Positions 11,109-22,232 of a stretch of DNA of 64,000 nt are shown piece by piece; within the stretch, counting starts at the first letter, position 1; every line of letters begins with the position of its first letter. This DNA comes from Dinochytrium kinnereticum. Lineage: Eukaryota; Chytridiomycota; Chytridiomycetes; Chytridiales; Chytridiaceae. A program made the position numbers and the translations under genes. The notes below the pieces were generated by a model. That model had not been told where the DNA came from. It ran no database searches and was given only the letters and a program-made list of their open reading frames with translations. The stretch covers positions 24,640 to 88,639 of the forward strand of contig JADGJT010000049.1 of NCBI GenBank assembly GCA_027604005.1, written 5' to 3'.

Positions 11109-13607
11109 ATGCGCATTCTTGCTGTTGCTGAGAAGAATCGAGCTTCAAAAGAGATTGCGGGGATCATTGGCGGGAGGTATCAGACGGTTGGGACGATCAT
11201 TCCTGGAGATGCGTTAACTAACATGGGGGATGTTCGGGGGGGGTCTTTTTAGAAGGATACGCGGCTGAGATTTGTGAAGAATTATGAGTTTGAGACGACT
11301 TATAATGGGGCGCCATGCAAGGTTGTTATGACAGCTGTTGCTGGGCATCTCATGAATCATGAATTCAACCCGGAGCATAAAAATTGGGACAGTACCCCGA
11401 TTGTAGCTTGCTTTGATGATCCTGTCAAAAAAATAGTTACAGGAGTGCGTGAAAACTGATGACGACCCAATGTCCGAATTAACCTTTCTTTTTTTTTTTT
11501 TGAAACACATGTATAGAACAACGTAATAATTAAGGCTAACCTGGAAAAGGAGGCTAGGAAGGCCAACCTGCTTATGATTTGGACGGATTGCGATGACGAA
11601 GGCGAGAATATTGGGTTAGAGATAAAGGAGGTTTGTGAAGCTGTCAATAGACGGTTGGTTGTGAAGAGGGCACGGTTTTCGACGTTTGGTCCCAGGTCAG
11701 AAAAATAACCAATGATTTGATCGGTTTGGTGATGTTTATTGGTTTCGGTTTTAGGGAGATAAAGAACGCGTGGGACCGCTTGGGCGACTTGAATATGCTT
11801 CAAGCCCTTGCCATTGATACTCGAAGTGAAATTGACCTCCGTATCGGCGCTGCCTTTACGCGTTTACAAACGCTAAGACTGAGATCGCAATTTCCGCAGA
11901 TCCCCCAATCGAGTCCATTGAGCTACGGTAAAAACATCACTCCTCTCATTGACATGAAACAAGGCACCCTAAAAAAGTGTGAAAAAAAATAGGTTCCTGT
12001 CAATTTCCTACCTTGGGATTCGTGGTCGATCAATATGAGAGATTCAAATCATTCTCCCCGGAGCCGTTCTGGGGCATCGATGTGTTTGTTGATATTTCTG
12101 GGGAGAAGCGGCAAAAGTTTAACTGGGCTCGACATCGGTTGTTTGATCATCAGATTGCGTTGGCTATTTATGAGATGTGTTTGCTCAATCCTGTGGGTCG
12201 TATTACGTCTGTTAGGGAGGTGCCGACTGAAAAATGGTTTGGTTGGACGCTTGGTTTTTGCTCGTATTGGTGACCGTTGCTTCTTTTCTTTTTTTTTTTT
12301 GTCTTGTTTATTAATAGGCGACCGATTCCATTGGCGACTTTAGAGCTTTTGAAGTTTTGTTCGTCGTATTATCGGATTCCTTCCCATAGGACAGTTCAGG
12401 TTAACTACCTCTACCTTTTCTTTTCTTTCTGTTCCTTTTCTTTTTATTTAGTTAGGCAGCTAAAACCTCTGCTTAGATCGCCGAAGAACTGTACCTCCAA
12501 GGATTAATTAGTTATCCGAGAACGGAAACGGATGAATTCATTCCTGGGACGAATTTGCAGGATATTATCTCGCAATTTACAGGAAATGCAGAATATGGAA
12601 ATCACGCCCAATGGTAACTCTGATTTGATCACCGTGCTTTTTTTTTGACAAAATAGTCTTTTGAACGGTGAATTCAGGCATCCGCGCTCTGGAGGGCATA
12701 ATGATAACGCGCATCCCCCCATCCATCCACTGAAAGACGCTGGGCAGAACTTGAATGAGGAACATAAGAAAGTTTTTAATTACATTGTCAGACGGTTCCT
12801 TGCATGCTGCTCGGACAACGCGAAGGGGAAGCAAACTCAAATAACTCTTGAAATTGCTGGTGAAGTTTTCAGCGCGTCTGGTGAGTGCCTTTTTTTTTTT
12901 TTTTTTTGGCTATTGCGTTTGTTTTGTTTGTTTGTGTTTTTGTTTTATTTTTTTTTAACTCATTCTTCCCCAGGCCTTGTCGTTATTCGAAGAAACTACC
13001 TTGACATCTACCCGTTTGATAAGTGGGAGTCGACAGCGATTCCAAATTTTGCGATGGGGCAAGAGATCACTCCATCAGTCATCAATCTTTCGACGGGTCA
13101 AACTTCTCCGCCTAGCTTACTCTCTGAATCGGATCTGATTGCTGTGATGGAGAAGCATTCTATAGGTGGCGTTATTCTCGCGTTGTCTCTTGACTAATAT
13201 TTTATCTAAAGGAACCGATGCAACCATTCATGATCACATTAAAAAAATCCTGGACCGAGAATACGTCAATAAGGAGAATGAGCGGTTTTCTCCGACTCAG
13301 CTGGGGATGGGGTTGGCGAAAGGTTATAGGGCCATAAACCTTGATTTATCGCTCATGAAACCTTACCTTAGAAGTCAGGTAGTTACAATATTCTCATAAT
13401 GCCTCATGTCTTTTGTGCTCTAATTATTTTTTTTATTCTTTATGGTAGATGGAGGCTAGCATCAAAGCGGTGAAGCTGGGGGAAAAGCCACGAGAAGGGG
13501 TTTTGCGGGAGACGTTGGATGAATATAAAAGAGCGTTTTTGGTTGTGGAGAGGAATGTAAATCAGCTGGAGAACGCCCTTTTTGAAGTTTTTACGAGGGA
13601 GGAGTGA
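11109..13607 (+). CDS. TOP3: DNA topoisomerase III (type IA)
   Basis: The start [20 protein letters not shown] at 11109 is the Toprim beginning with the catalytic Glu (AEKN). The Toprim acidic motif is present as [13 protein letters not shown]. The type IA signature with the active-site tyrosine is [15 protein letters not shown] near 12500. Other landmarks are [29 protein letters not shown] and the C-terminal [19 protein letters not shown]. At least nine exons join to roughly 620-640 residues. The protein ends shortly after the core fold, without the zinc-ribbon or GRF extensions of animal TOP3A, as in yeast Top3. With a RecQ helicase and Rmi1 it dissolves double Holliday junctions. The spliced frame looks intact. 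Confidence 0.95.
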
Positions 13608-13787
13608 TAGGATGTTTTATATACACGTGTGATTTATTCATGACAATATACCTTTGGTTGCGACAGTTATTTCAGGTGCATGACTACTCAATTATTGGTG
13701 TCGGATATGGGTTTGCTTTGTTTGCTAGAGGGGAAGTTCTCTTGGTAGCTTTTGCGAGGAAGTGAGGTCCAACCAGCAAACCAAACA

Positions 13788-16700
13788 TCATTTGGTTTTA
13801 CGCGGCTGAATCTTCAACCCTGGGATTGACAAAGGCGGGATTTCCTCAAGCGGCGCGCAATGCAACATATGGAAAACGGCCTCATGTTTCGCTTTTATAG
13901 GCGCTCTGTGAGTTCGAACTTGGCGAGTGTTGTCAAAGGTGAAGAAACGCTGATTTGTAAGGGTAGATTTAGAGTTCTGACAAAAGTATGGAAGGGGTTT
14001 AGACATACTTTTTGATTTTTGAGAAGCGTTAGGTCAGAGTTAAGTCCCCAGTCTTCTGCGTTTTTACGGCGGTTGCAGTATTCTACGGGGATGGATTAGG
14101 TGAGGGCGATATAGGGTTAAGTTGTTTTACCTCGCCATTTTTGAGCAATGAAGGCTTGGATTGCTTTCACTCTTAGATCCTTCATTCTCCTCTCTAGATC
14201 AACTGATATTTGGGGTTTTAGCATGTATAAAATTTTAAAATTGGCATTTAAGTGTGAAGGACTAAAGAAGAAAAAGAAATCCCTTTCCCCTACCATCTTC
14301 TCCCTCTTCATATTCGGGTCCATAATCCTTGGATATTCCTATTTTTATGCCACTTCGATGAACTTCAATTATTATTCTTTTTGCTTACCTCTCCAAGTCT
14401 CTATGACATTTTTCTTCAACTTCTCTTTATGCATGTTCAGCATTTGATTCTGCTGCCTCTCCAATGCGCTTTCATGTTTCACATCTTGCGGAAGAGGCAT
14501 GTAAGTTGTTGGTTCCCCGATTATCCAAGGGTCATCTTGACCAAAGATCCCAATGTGAGTACCTATGTGGGAGTTAATTATTTAACGCCATGTGTTTGAT
14601 GTACCATCCGCGGTCCATACGCGCACTGTTCCGTCCTTGGAGGCAGTTAGGATGACGTCGTATGTGTTGACGTAGTTCACGCTAGATGGCTTAAAGGGAT
14701 AACTTTTTTTGTGAAATATACCTAGATATACATTGGATGTGAGCTCTCCACATGAACTTCAAATAACATGATGTGTCGAAATCCTTTTTGTTGTCGAGTG
14801 ATAGGTTTTTGACATCAAATATCTGTGAGTTAAAGTAAGAATGGGTTCTTTCTGCGATAGAAAAAAACTTACTCGAACATGCCCTTTCGACCCTCCCACA
14901 ATCAAAATCGTGCCTTCTGGATTTGTCGCGATGGTCGCAAGCCCTTCATCATCGGAAACTTGGCAGTTTAGCTTGTTCATTTTAGCTCCTGTTCTTTCTT
15001 GAATTACAAACCTCGTAGACCATGACCCCGTCATAGACATCCCAGAATCGTAAATGGCCGTCAGCGTGGCATGAAACAAGTGGAATTTTATGCCATCTGG
15101 TTTTTAGCTTTTCAACATTTTGGATGAAAAGAATCTGTATGGAATAGGGTTAAGATCTTTTTTTTTTTTCCCTTTGCAATTCAAAGGGTATTGAGTGCCG
15201 CACCTTTTCTACAACTTTTTCTTCTTTGCTTCGGAGTTCTAGGAACGGTTCTCGCATGGTTGATTTTATGTATCCGGATTCTAAGTTCCATATAACGATC
15301 ACACCGTCTATACTGCTCGTTGCGAGGATATTTGGGGTGCAGAAGGCTACCGAGGATATATCGTCCTCATGGCTAGCACGAGTTTAATATTCAAATATCT
15401 GTCATTATAAATACCCTCGGTGCGCTCCCCACCCAGCCCCGTTTAGTATTCTAACAGGATGTGATTCAAAATGGCTTGAGTCATCTATAAATATAGAGAT
15501 CTTTCGGTCCCATCCTACGGCGATGATGTACCGGTTTGAACCCTATTACAATTTAATTCCTAACAATGCAAAATATTTCACTCACCATTTCCACATAGAT
15601 TATGTCCGTTACCTCATGCAGGTTGCCTTTAATCATTTTCCGTAGAATTTGACCATTGTTAAAATTCCACATCTTCAACTCACGTTAGGCAAAAATCTGA
15701 ATAGCTTGACGGTACTTTGACAATTCCGTCCCTACTTCCTGTAACCAATCTTCTACCGGTGCGGTCAAAGCACATTGACGTGATTTCCAGTTTCTAATTG
15801 GTCAGCTTATACTTAGATTGTTGAAAAGTACCCCATGAGCGTTGTGGAATTGAAAGATTTTATCACCAGATGCTAAATCCCAAATCGAAACGGTACTGTT
15901 TTGACATCCGCTCACAACCTTTTTTTGATTAGATGAAGTAGATTACGTGTATCTTTTTTCTTTCCTCTTACCTGATGGAAATTTTCGTTGAACATCGCTG
16001 AGACGATACCAGCGTCGTGTGTTCTCGCGATGGCATATTTAAGATTTTTGTAGAGCTTGGTATTTTTTAACTTTCGGGTTGAATTGAGGTGATTCTTACT
16101 GGCCATGTTTCTAGCCGATTACTGCCGGTGATGAGCTGCCTGTTCAGTGCATCGAAGTAGATGGATGAGATGATGTTTTCGGGGCGATGGGGGATTTTGT
16201 CCATGAGTGTTTGGAGGCAGTTTAAATTTCTGACGTTCCAGATTTTAACGGCCTTAATAGAGTTTAGGATAAGCATAGACGTGGGATGAAACCTTGTCCT
16301 CGGATAGGCTAATGAGTTGAGAATCCTCGTGATTGACTATTAATGTTGTGATGGCAGTGTTATGTCCATGAAGACTTCCTGCGGGTTTGGATAGTACATA
16401 TGGGTTCCAAAGTCGGCTTTAAAGTGAAATTAGACAAATAAAGGTACAATTTACGAATTACATAATCTTATCTCGACCTCCCGTGACGAGAAAACTTGGC
16501 CGCCGACAGAAGTCAAAACATTTAATTCCTTTGGGGACATGAATGTAGCGGACGGTCTTTCGTTCTAGGTCTCCAATAACCAAAGACTTCGTGTTTTCGG
16601 AGGCGCATGATACGAATGAGTTCATTTCCTGATAATATTGTACTTTGAGAACCCAGTCATTGTGTATTTTTCTCTAAAATAGCATTAGATCATACTAAAA

Positions 16701-17974
16701 GAAAATCTAAACTCTGTAAAAAGAAAGGTTATTCTTCCTGAGACTGTCTTTTTTGAGAAGCTTGGCTGGTGTCAATTGCTCGCTCGCATCGCTGTCAGAG
16801 GAATTATCGAACAGGAATTTTCGCGTTATGTTCAGTACGTTTACGTATCCACCATCGTCTCCAAAAAGTATAAGGTCACCGTCGTCATCGTAATGGGCTT
16901 TTCAATTAAAAATAAGCTAACGCAAGATAATGGGAAAGAGCATACCGGCATATGCGATGCAAAGGGGGTTATTCTCTAGTTGATTGATTGAAGCTAACAA
17001 TCGGGGTTTTATCGAAAGAACATCGAAGATACATAGTCTATACGATAGTTAACGATCAACCTTCATTTTTAAACGTACTGGCGATCGTCAGTGATAATGA
17101 CAAGCTTGCCATTATCTTGCATAAAGACAGAGTCAGACACCCATGACATTGACTGGGTAAATTCTCTCGTGTTTATGATTCTCTGTAGCTTGAGATTCTG
17201 GCCCCATATACAGACCGTCCCTTCTCGACTTAATCTATAGTTAATATAAAATTATATGGCATTCTAATACCTGACAGTCAGATATCGTCTTTCCTTTGCA
17301 ATGAAGTCAATCCGCCGGATCATGTCTTTGTGAGGGCCGTTGATAAACTTGCGTATCTTTTCGTCAATGACACTATTCTGAGAGTGGCGTTACTTTTTAA
17401 ACCTTGTCTAATTGTCGTAACGCACCCCATTGTCATTCTCCATCGCGCCCGTCATCATGTAAGTTGAGAATTCATCCCAATCCACAGTTCCGTCAGAATT
17501 CGCATCGATTTTCATGAACAGCATCGTCATTTGATCGTAGCTCAAACCTCCGCCGAGAACCTTGCCAAAGACTTCTCGAAACTACAATCATTCATCTTTG
17601 GGAAAACCTCAAGAAACAAATATAAACCTTGTCAATATCGAACCCCGTGCTCCCATCGTCGTTCTTGTGCTCATGGAAGGTGATCATGAGCTGCTCAAAG
17701 TGATGTATGTTCATGTACTGTTGCACGTCGCTGTTAAAGCTAAAGGGGCGAAGAATGGCCAAGGGAAAGCCGTTTAAAGAACCGTCAACCCACGCCACCC
17801 AGACAAAACAATGACTAACTTTGCAGTTCGCTGTCCCTTGCGCTTTCCCGCAGACGCAGCGTCTCCGACCAGTGGCAGTGAATGCTTGCCCTCGCCGCCA
17901 TTGCGCGCATCGTCGTCGCTGAGGTGGTCGCCTGGCTTCTTCATGATAATTGACAATCTTGGCAGCGTTGCCAT
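13788..17974 (-). CDS. EF-hand plus WD40 protein, WDR49-like
   Basis: The start at 17974 gives MATLPRLSIIMKKPGDHLSD. It joins by splicing at 17820 to FNSDVQQYMNIHHFEQLMIT. An EF-hand pair follows: FHEHKNDDGSTGFDIDK, then LSYDQMTMLFMKIDANSDGT and VDWDEFSTYMMTG. Many small exons then encode WD40 blades. Blade segments include VPKGIKCFDFCRRPSFLVTG, AVKIWNVRNLNCLQTL, FDALNRQLITGSNRLETWP and ATNPEGTILIVGG, with a proline-rich C-terminal exon ending at 13788. This EF-hand, 'MLFMKIDAN.DG.VDWDEFSTYM' and 'KGIKCFDFC' combination is the mark of the WDR49/WDR64/EFCAB8 group, found mainly in organisms with motile cilia. A flagellar role here is inference, supported by the dynein gene in the same window. 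The ATG is 48 bp from the divergent NEDD8 start. Confidence 0.88.
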
Positions 17975-18022
17975 GTCATGGTCTGCCTGCGACGTCGTGG
18001 GACAGGAATTTGAGCTGCAAAA

Positions 18023-18497
18023 ATGTTGATCAAAGTGAAGGTAAGCGCTTCTGACGCCTGCTGTCCGATACTGACACTCTGCTGCTGCTGCAACTAGACC
18101 TTGACTGGGAAGGAGGTAACTGCTCTTGCCTTTACTAACACACAACACACTCATTTGTTTCTCGTCAAAGATTGAGATTGATATCGAGAGGGATGATAAG
18201 GTAGTGACGGCACATGCATGCCAATGCTAATACCCCTTTCTAGATAACCAGGATTAAGGAGAGAGTTGAGGAGAAGGAGGGAATTCCCCCGGCGCAGCAG
18301 AGGTACTTTATTGAGTGAGGCTCATCTTTTTCTTACTCTTTCTAAAGGTTGATTTTCGGAGGAAAGCAAATGTACAGTCGCGGGTACTCCATTATTCTAA
18401 CAGAATTAGGAATGACGAGAAGACAGCGGAAGACTATAATATCGAGGGTGGATCCGTTCTTCATCTTGTCCTTGCTCTGCGTGGGGGCCGTGCTTAA
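18023..18497 (+). CDS. RUB1: NEDD8/Rub1 ubiquitin-like modifier
   Basis: Six exons (18023-18040, 18098-18115, 18171-18200, 18244-18302, 18348-18371, 18410-18497) join exactly to 78 residues. The product begins MLIKVKTLTGKEIEIDIE, contains [20 protein letters not shown] and ends [11 protein letters not shown]. The alanine before QQRL (position 72 region is LALRGG) and [13 protein letters not shown] separate NEDD8 from ubiquitin. A processing protease must remove the last two residues (RA) to expose the Gly-Gly used for conjugation to cullins. Two exons are only 18 bases long, each coding six residues, and a third is 24 bases. Splice phases all agree, so I regard the gene as intact. Confidence 0.97.
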
Positions 18498-18558
18498 TAC
18501 TGGAGGGCCTGTTTTCCCTCAGCCAAGGGTACTTCCCCTTCGAAAAAATAAATATTCT

Positions 18559-20860
18559 TTATTCTGCCCCATACGCTTTTGGAGATGACACTGGTGTCGA
18601 GTTTGGATCATAGGAAGCCAGCATGGAACCTCCCTGCGCGCTAATCCCCTGATGAGAAGGGAGTGGTGAAGCAGTTTGAGATATTGAACCCGGCTGTATC
18701 CCGCTACTGCTGTGAGCCAGCCTCAAGGTAGAGGATGCTGGTGGTCGCCCTCTGCCTCGGTTCGTGTTTTTTCTTGGCTCAATGATCTTCACCGGAGAGA
18801 GGCTCATTGGAGTGACAGGCTGGGGGTAAGGGTATGGTACAGGTGATTTGCGTTGGCGTTTGGGGGGAGGCTGAACACTCGGCGGCTGGATCTCATCACG
18901 AATTTTACCGGTGGAGTCCTGTTCAGATTTGGTTGTGTTGGGTTCGGAGCAATCTGTTGTCCGCTCCTTTACCAAAGATTCCTCGCTCTTCCCGTTTTCT
19001 CCAGGATTCAATTCCTTTAATGATCGTCCCGTGGCTGGTAAGGATCCATGGCGCGCGTAATAAATGCCTGAATTCGACCTAATTAACAAGAAAAAAAAAC
19101 AGAGAAATCTGAACTTACCACATGCATCACATAAAGTTCTGGGTCCAGAAGGCCCGTTTCGGATTATCGACGTCTTTGCCGGACTTGCGGAGCAATTGGT
19201 GCACTTCCATGTCACGAATTTGACTGAGAGGAATGGCAATCTGTTAGATGCACGATAACGCCAGGCCTCATTCACGAGCCCTCCAGCCCTCCCCAAAAAA
19301 ACAACTCAAAAATCAACAGACCTATTTCCACACGTCGAGAATCAAACGCAGTTGCAGAGCCTCCCTCATTCTCAGCTACAGCCGCCGACGCTTGAGTATC
19401 GCTTAATCCAGGACTATTTTCTCTATTCATCCCATTTTGGGCGGCTTGCTCCGTTACCGTATCCGACCTTGTCTTTCGTCGCATTCCATTGAAAGCTGAG
19501 GGATTCCATGCATTTTGTTGCTGAATTTGAGATGGGAGTCCTCCTTGTTTAAAGCCTTGTAGTCGCGAAGAAAGGGGAGTTCGAACCGTTCTCTGAAGTT
19601 CACGATCTGGTAAAGCTCTTCTGCTTCTATTTGTTTGCCGCCTCTTCCGTCTTGTCCTAGAGTTAGAATATCTTTACTGTCCAAATTTCCGAACCTTGCA
19701 TCTCTCTCTTTATCCTTTTCAACCTTTTCGATCTCAGGCTCTCTACTTAACAGAAGACAGGGTGAAAAGGCATCGCAAGTCGCGGAGTCCCTCAAATAAT
19801 AAGCTCGTGGCTCTTCAGCATGCGGCTGTACTGATATAGGATCCAAGAAACAAGTCGCAAGCTCATCGTCGTCAATTGGGGTATCATCAAACGGATGATC
19901 TAGCAAAAACAATGATTTGCTATATATTTGCGTTTGTTCTCTAATTGAATGAGCTATTGCACTCCTATAGATAAAATTAATACCCAGATTACGTTCTTCT
20001 TCCAAGGCTCACCGAAATTCGGGACACAATCCCAATTCTGACACAAGGTGATCTGCAAACAATTCTGGATTTTGGGATCCATTAATATCCCACTCGAATT
20101 GGTCGACCAGACTGACTCCATCAATGGTTATATCAAGCTTGACCGATTGTTAGCCCCGGAATGACCAGAGCAGAAACATGAAAAGTCAGACCAACCTTAA
20201 TCGCAACTCTACGCTCCCACGAAACATAGCGAGTTTCCATCGACCCGTCTTGCATTTGCTCATTCACCTGGTATATGGTTGGCTGGTGGTCATAAAACTC
20301 GTCAAGATGATCATGAATGGCTCTGGCTATTTGTGTTGCGAAATTTGCATGGGGTAGTGGGAGATTGAGGTCTTCACAGAGAATCTCAGCAAATTTCTCT
20401 GGAGTTATTGAGGTCTCTTATTATAAATCGTTAAACCATAAAAGCAATGGCGCTATAATAACAAGGATACCTTGAACATTCCATGTGAAATTGTCTCGAA
20501 TCCGGATGCCATCTATCTCAATGTCCAAACGAACGGGACAGAGACTCTCTTCCTTGTTAAATGAATCCGGGTTCTGCTCGCCAATCCTATTCCAATTGAG
20601 AAAACGGCCCATAACAAAATCACTAACAGCAGTCGAAATGGGGAGCGAAAGCACTTGAACTGTGTAGTCGGTGTTGGTCCAAGCTCTCCGCATCCTCCAA
20701 AAACTCCAGAATCCGAAGGTCGAACAGCGGGAATGGACGACACGACAGAGCTGTAATTCTCTCGGTCCCTCTCGAGAAGGTTGGATCTCGTCTCCTGCTG
20801 GTGATAATGGGTGGTATTGACATCGTCTCGTCTGGCAAGGCCTTCGTATATTTTCTGCAT
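18559..20860 (-). CDS. SNF5: SNF5/SMARCB1 chromatin-remodelling subunit with GATA-like zinc finger
   Basis: The first ATG in the frame that splices correctly is at 20860 (MQKIYEGLARRDDVNTTHYH). The next exon begins IGEQNPDSF and leads into the SNF5 domain: PVRLDIEIDGIRIRDNFTWN, then ITPEKFAEILCEDLNLPLPH, ATQIARAIHDHLDEF and the second repeat. Downstream is an acidic linker (DDTPIDDDELATCFLDP). A single GATA-type finger follows, TWKCTNCSASPAKTSIIRNG then PSGPRTLCDACG, with the CX2C...CX2C spacing. The C-terminus is Pro/Ser-rich with basic patches (KRQRKSPVPYP, NTNRGRGRPP, an AT-hook-like GRGRP). SNF5 is a core SWI/SNF or RSC subunit that contacts the nucleosome acidic patch. SNF5 proteins ending in a GATA finger are a fungal arrangement as far as I know. 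The stop is at 18559. Confidence 0.92.
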
Positions 20861-20885
20861 TTGTCTGTTCACAAATTCGAAAAAA
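20861..20885. promoter_or_regulatory. 25-bp divergent start region, SNF5 / eIF2B-alpha
   Basis: The two best-supported start codons face away from each other across only 25 bases. Each gene's 5' leader must therefore overlap the other's coding sequence or be extremely short. Confidence 0.5.
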
Positions 20886-22226
20886 ATGGACGAAGCCGTG
20901 GTGCACACCTACCGAGCGATCGTCGCCGAGAACCCCGAGATATCCTTTCCTGTGGCCGCTGTGAAGGTTAGGCTAAGGCTCACCGATTATAGCTGACGGA
21001 TCAAAACAGGCATTGATCATTACGGTTCAAAATCAAAAAGGTGTGGTCAAGCTTTAAGAGCTAAACTGCTAACATGAAAAGCATCAACGATGTCGGAATT
21101 CATGAAGAATTTGAATTCGGCGAGTGCTTCGTTGACCATGGCGCCTCCTCGTAGCTTCGCTGTTCAAGCCGGTTGCGAATTCTTCACGAAATTTCTGAAT
21201 GACACTAGCCACGATGTTTCTGTAAGAGGGCCATGCATGATAGGGTCAGAATTTGAATAGTCTTAGGATCTTGACGTTTGCAAAGAGAAAGTCGTTCGAT
21301 TTGGAGAGAACTTTATTGCCACCTCCTCTGGATTTAGAGATCGAATCGCTGAACTTGGACATCATTTTATTAAGGAGGATATGGTGAAGCTCATTCGTTG
21401 TTGTTGTTTTTTTTTTTAACGTCACCATCAGACCCTCCTTGTGCATTCCTACTCTAGGGTAGTCATGCAGCTTTTGAAACGGGCTGCGGCTGTCACTAGA
21501 AGATTCACAGTCTTGATTACGGAGTCACGTCCTTCTCTCAGTGGGTTGTATTATTTTCCTTCGCGTCATTTAGCTGGTCGATCATAAAGGACCTTACATT
21601 TTCCCTTGATTCACTAGACAAAAAGCAAAGGATGAGCTCAGCGCACTTGGGGTGACGGCCGAACTTATTCCGGACAGCGCCGTGGGCTTCTATATAGAGC
21701 GTGTCGATATGGTATGGCCTTTGGGATTTTGCATCACACTGTTTAGTCCCTGGTTATCCGAGATTAACTGTTTTGGGGTTTCTCAACTTCTTTATCATAG
21801 GTTTTCGTTGGCGCTGAGGCGGTCGCTGAAAATGGTGGACTCATTAATCAGGTTTGGTTTCTGATCCTTAATGCTTCTTCCTTGCTTATATCTTTCCCCT
21901 CCTTCCTGCGAACAGATCGGGACATACCAGATCGCCATAGTGGCAAAGGCTGCTAACAGGCCATTTTACGCGGTTACAGAAAGGTATATAGCGGAATACT
22001 CAAATAACGGGTTGTAATAATTATTCTTATCAGCTACAAATTTGTTCGGGAATATCCTCTCACCCAAAGAGAGCTTACATCAACTCCGATTAACGTCACA
22101 GACAAGTCTTATTATGTGGACTACACCCCTCCCCATCTACTCTCTTCTTATATAACGAACCTGGGCGTTCTAACACCCTCGGCGGTGGTTCATATGGGTT
22201 ATGAATTCGTAGCAATTGCACAGTAA
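20886..22226 (+). CDS. GCN3: Translation initiation factor eIF2B subunit alpha
   Basis: The start at 20886 reads MDEAVVHTYRAIVAENPEIS and continues FPVAAVKALIITVQNQ across an intron. The family core follows: LVHSYSRVVMQLLKRAAAVT, TVLITESRPSLSG, ELIPDSAVGFYIERVDMVFV, GAEAVAENGGLINQIGTYQI, AKAANRPFYAVTESYKFV and the C-terminal ITNLGVLTPSAVVHMGYEF. The serine after LVHSY fits the sugar-phosphate pocket of the fold. eIF2B-alpha joins the decameric guanine exchange factor for eIF2. It senses eIF2 phosphorylated by Gcn2, so it carries the amino-acid starvation signal. The intron before TLLVHSY ends at a catcag acceptor; a later ctctag would break the frame. The protein is roughly 310 residues, normal for the family. 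Confidence 0.96.
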
Positions 22227-22232
22227 AGGGCA

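Noticed and set aside
17796..17798. Start of the EF-hand/WD40 gene at 17798
   Set aside because: The codon is GTG and lies in an intron. The exon starting at ATG 17974 splices in frame to the EF-hand exon.
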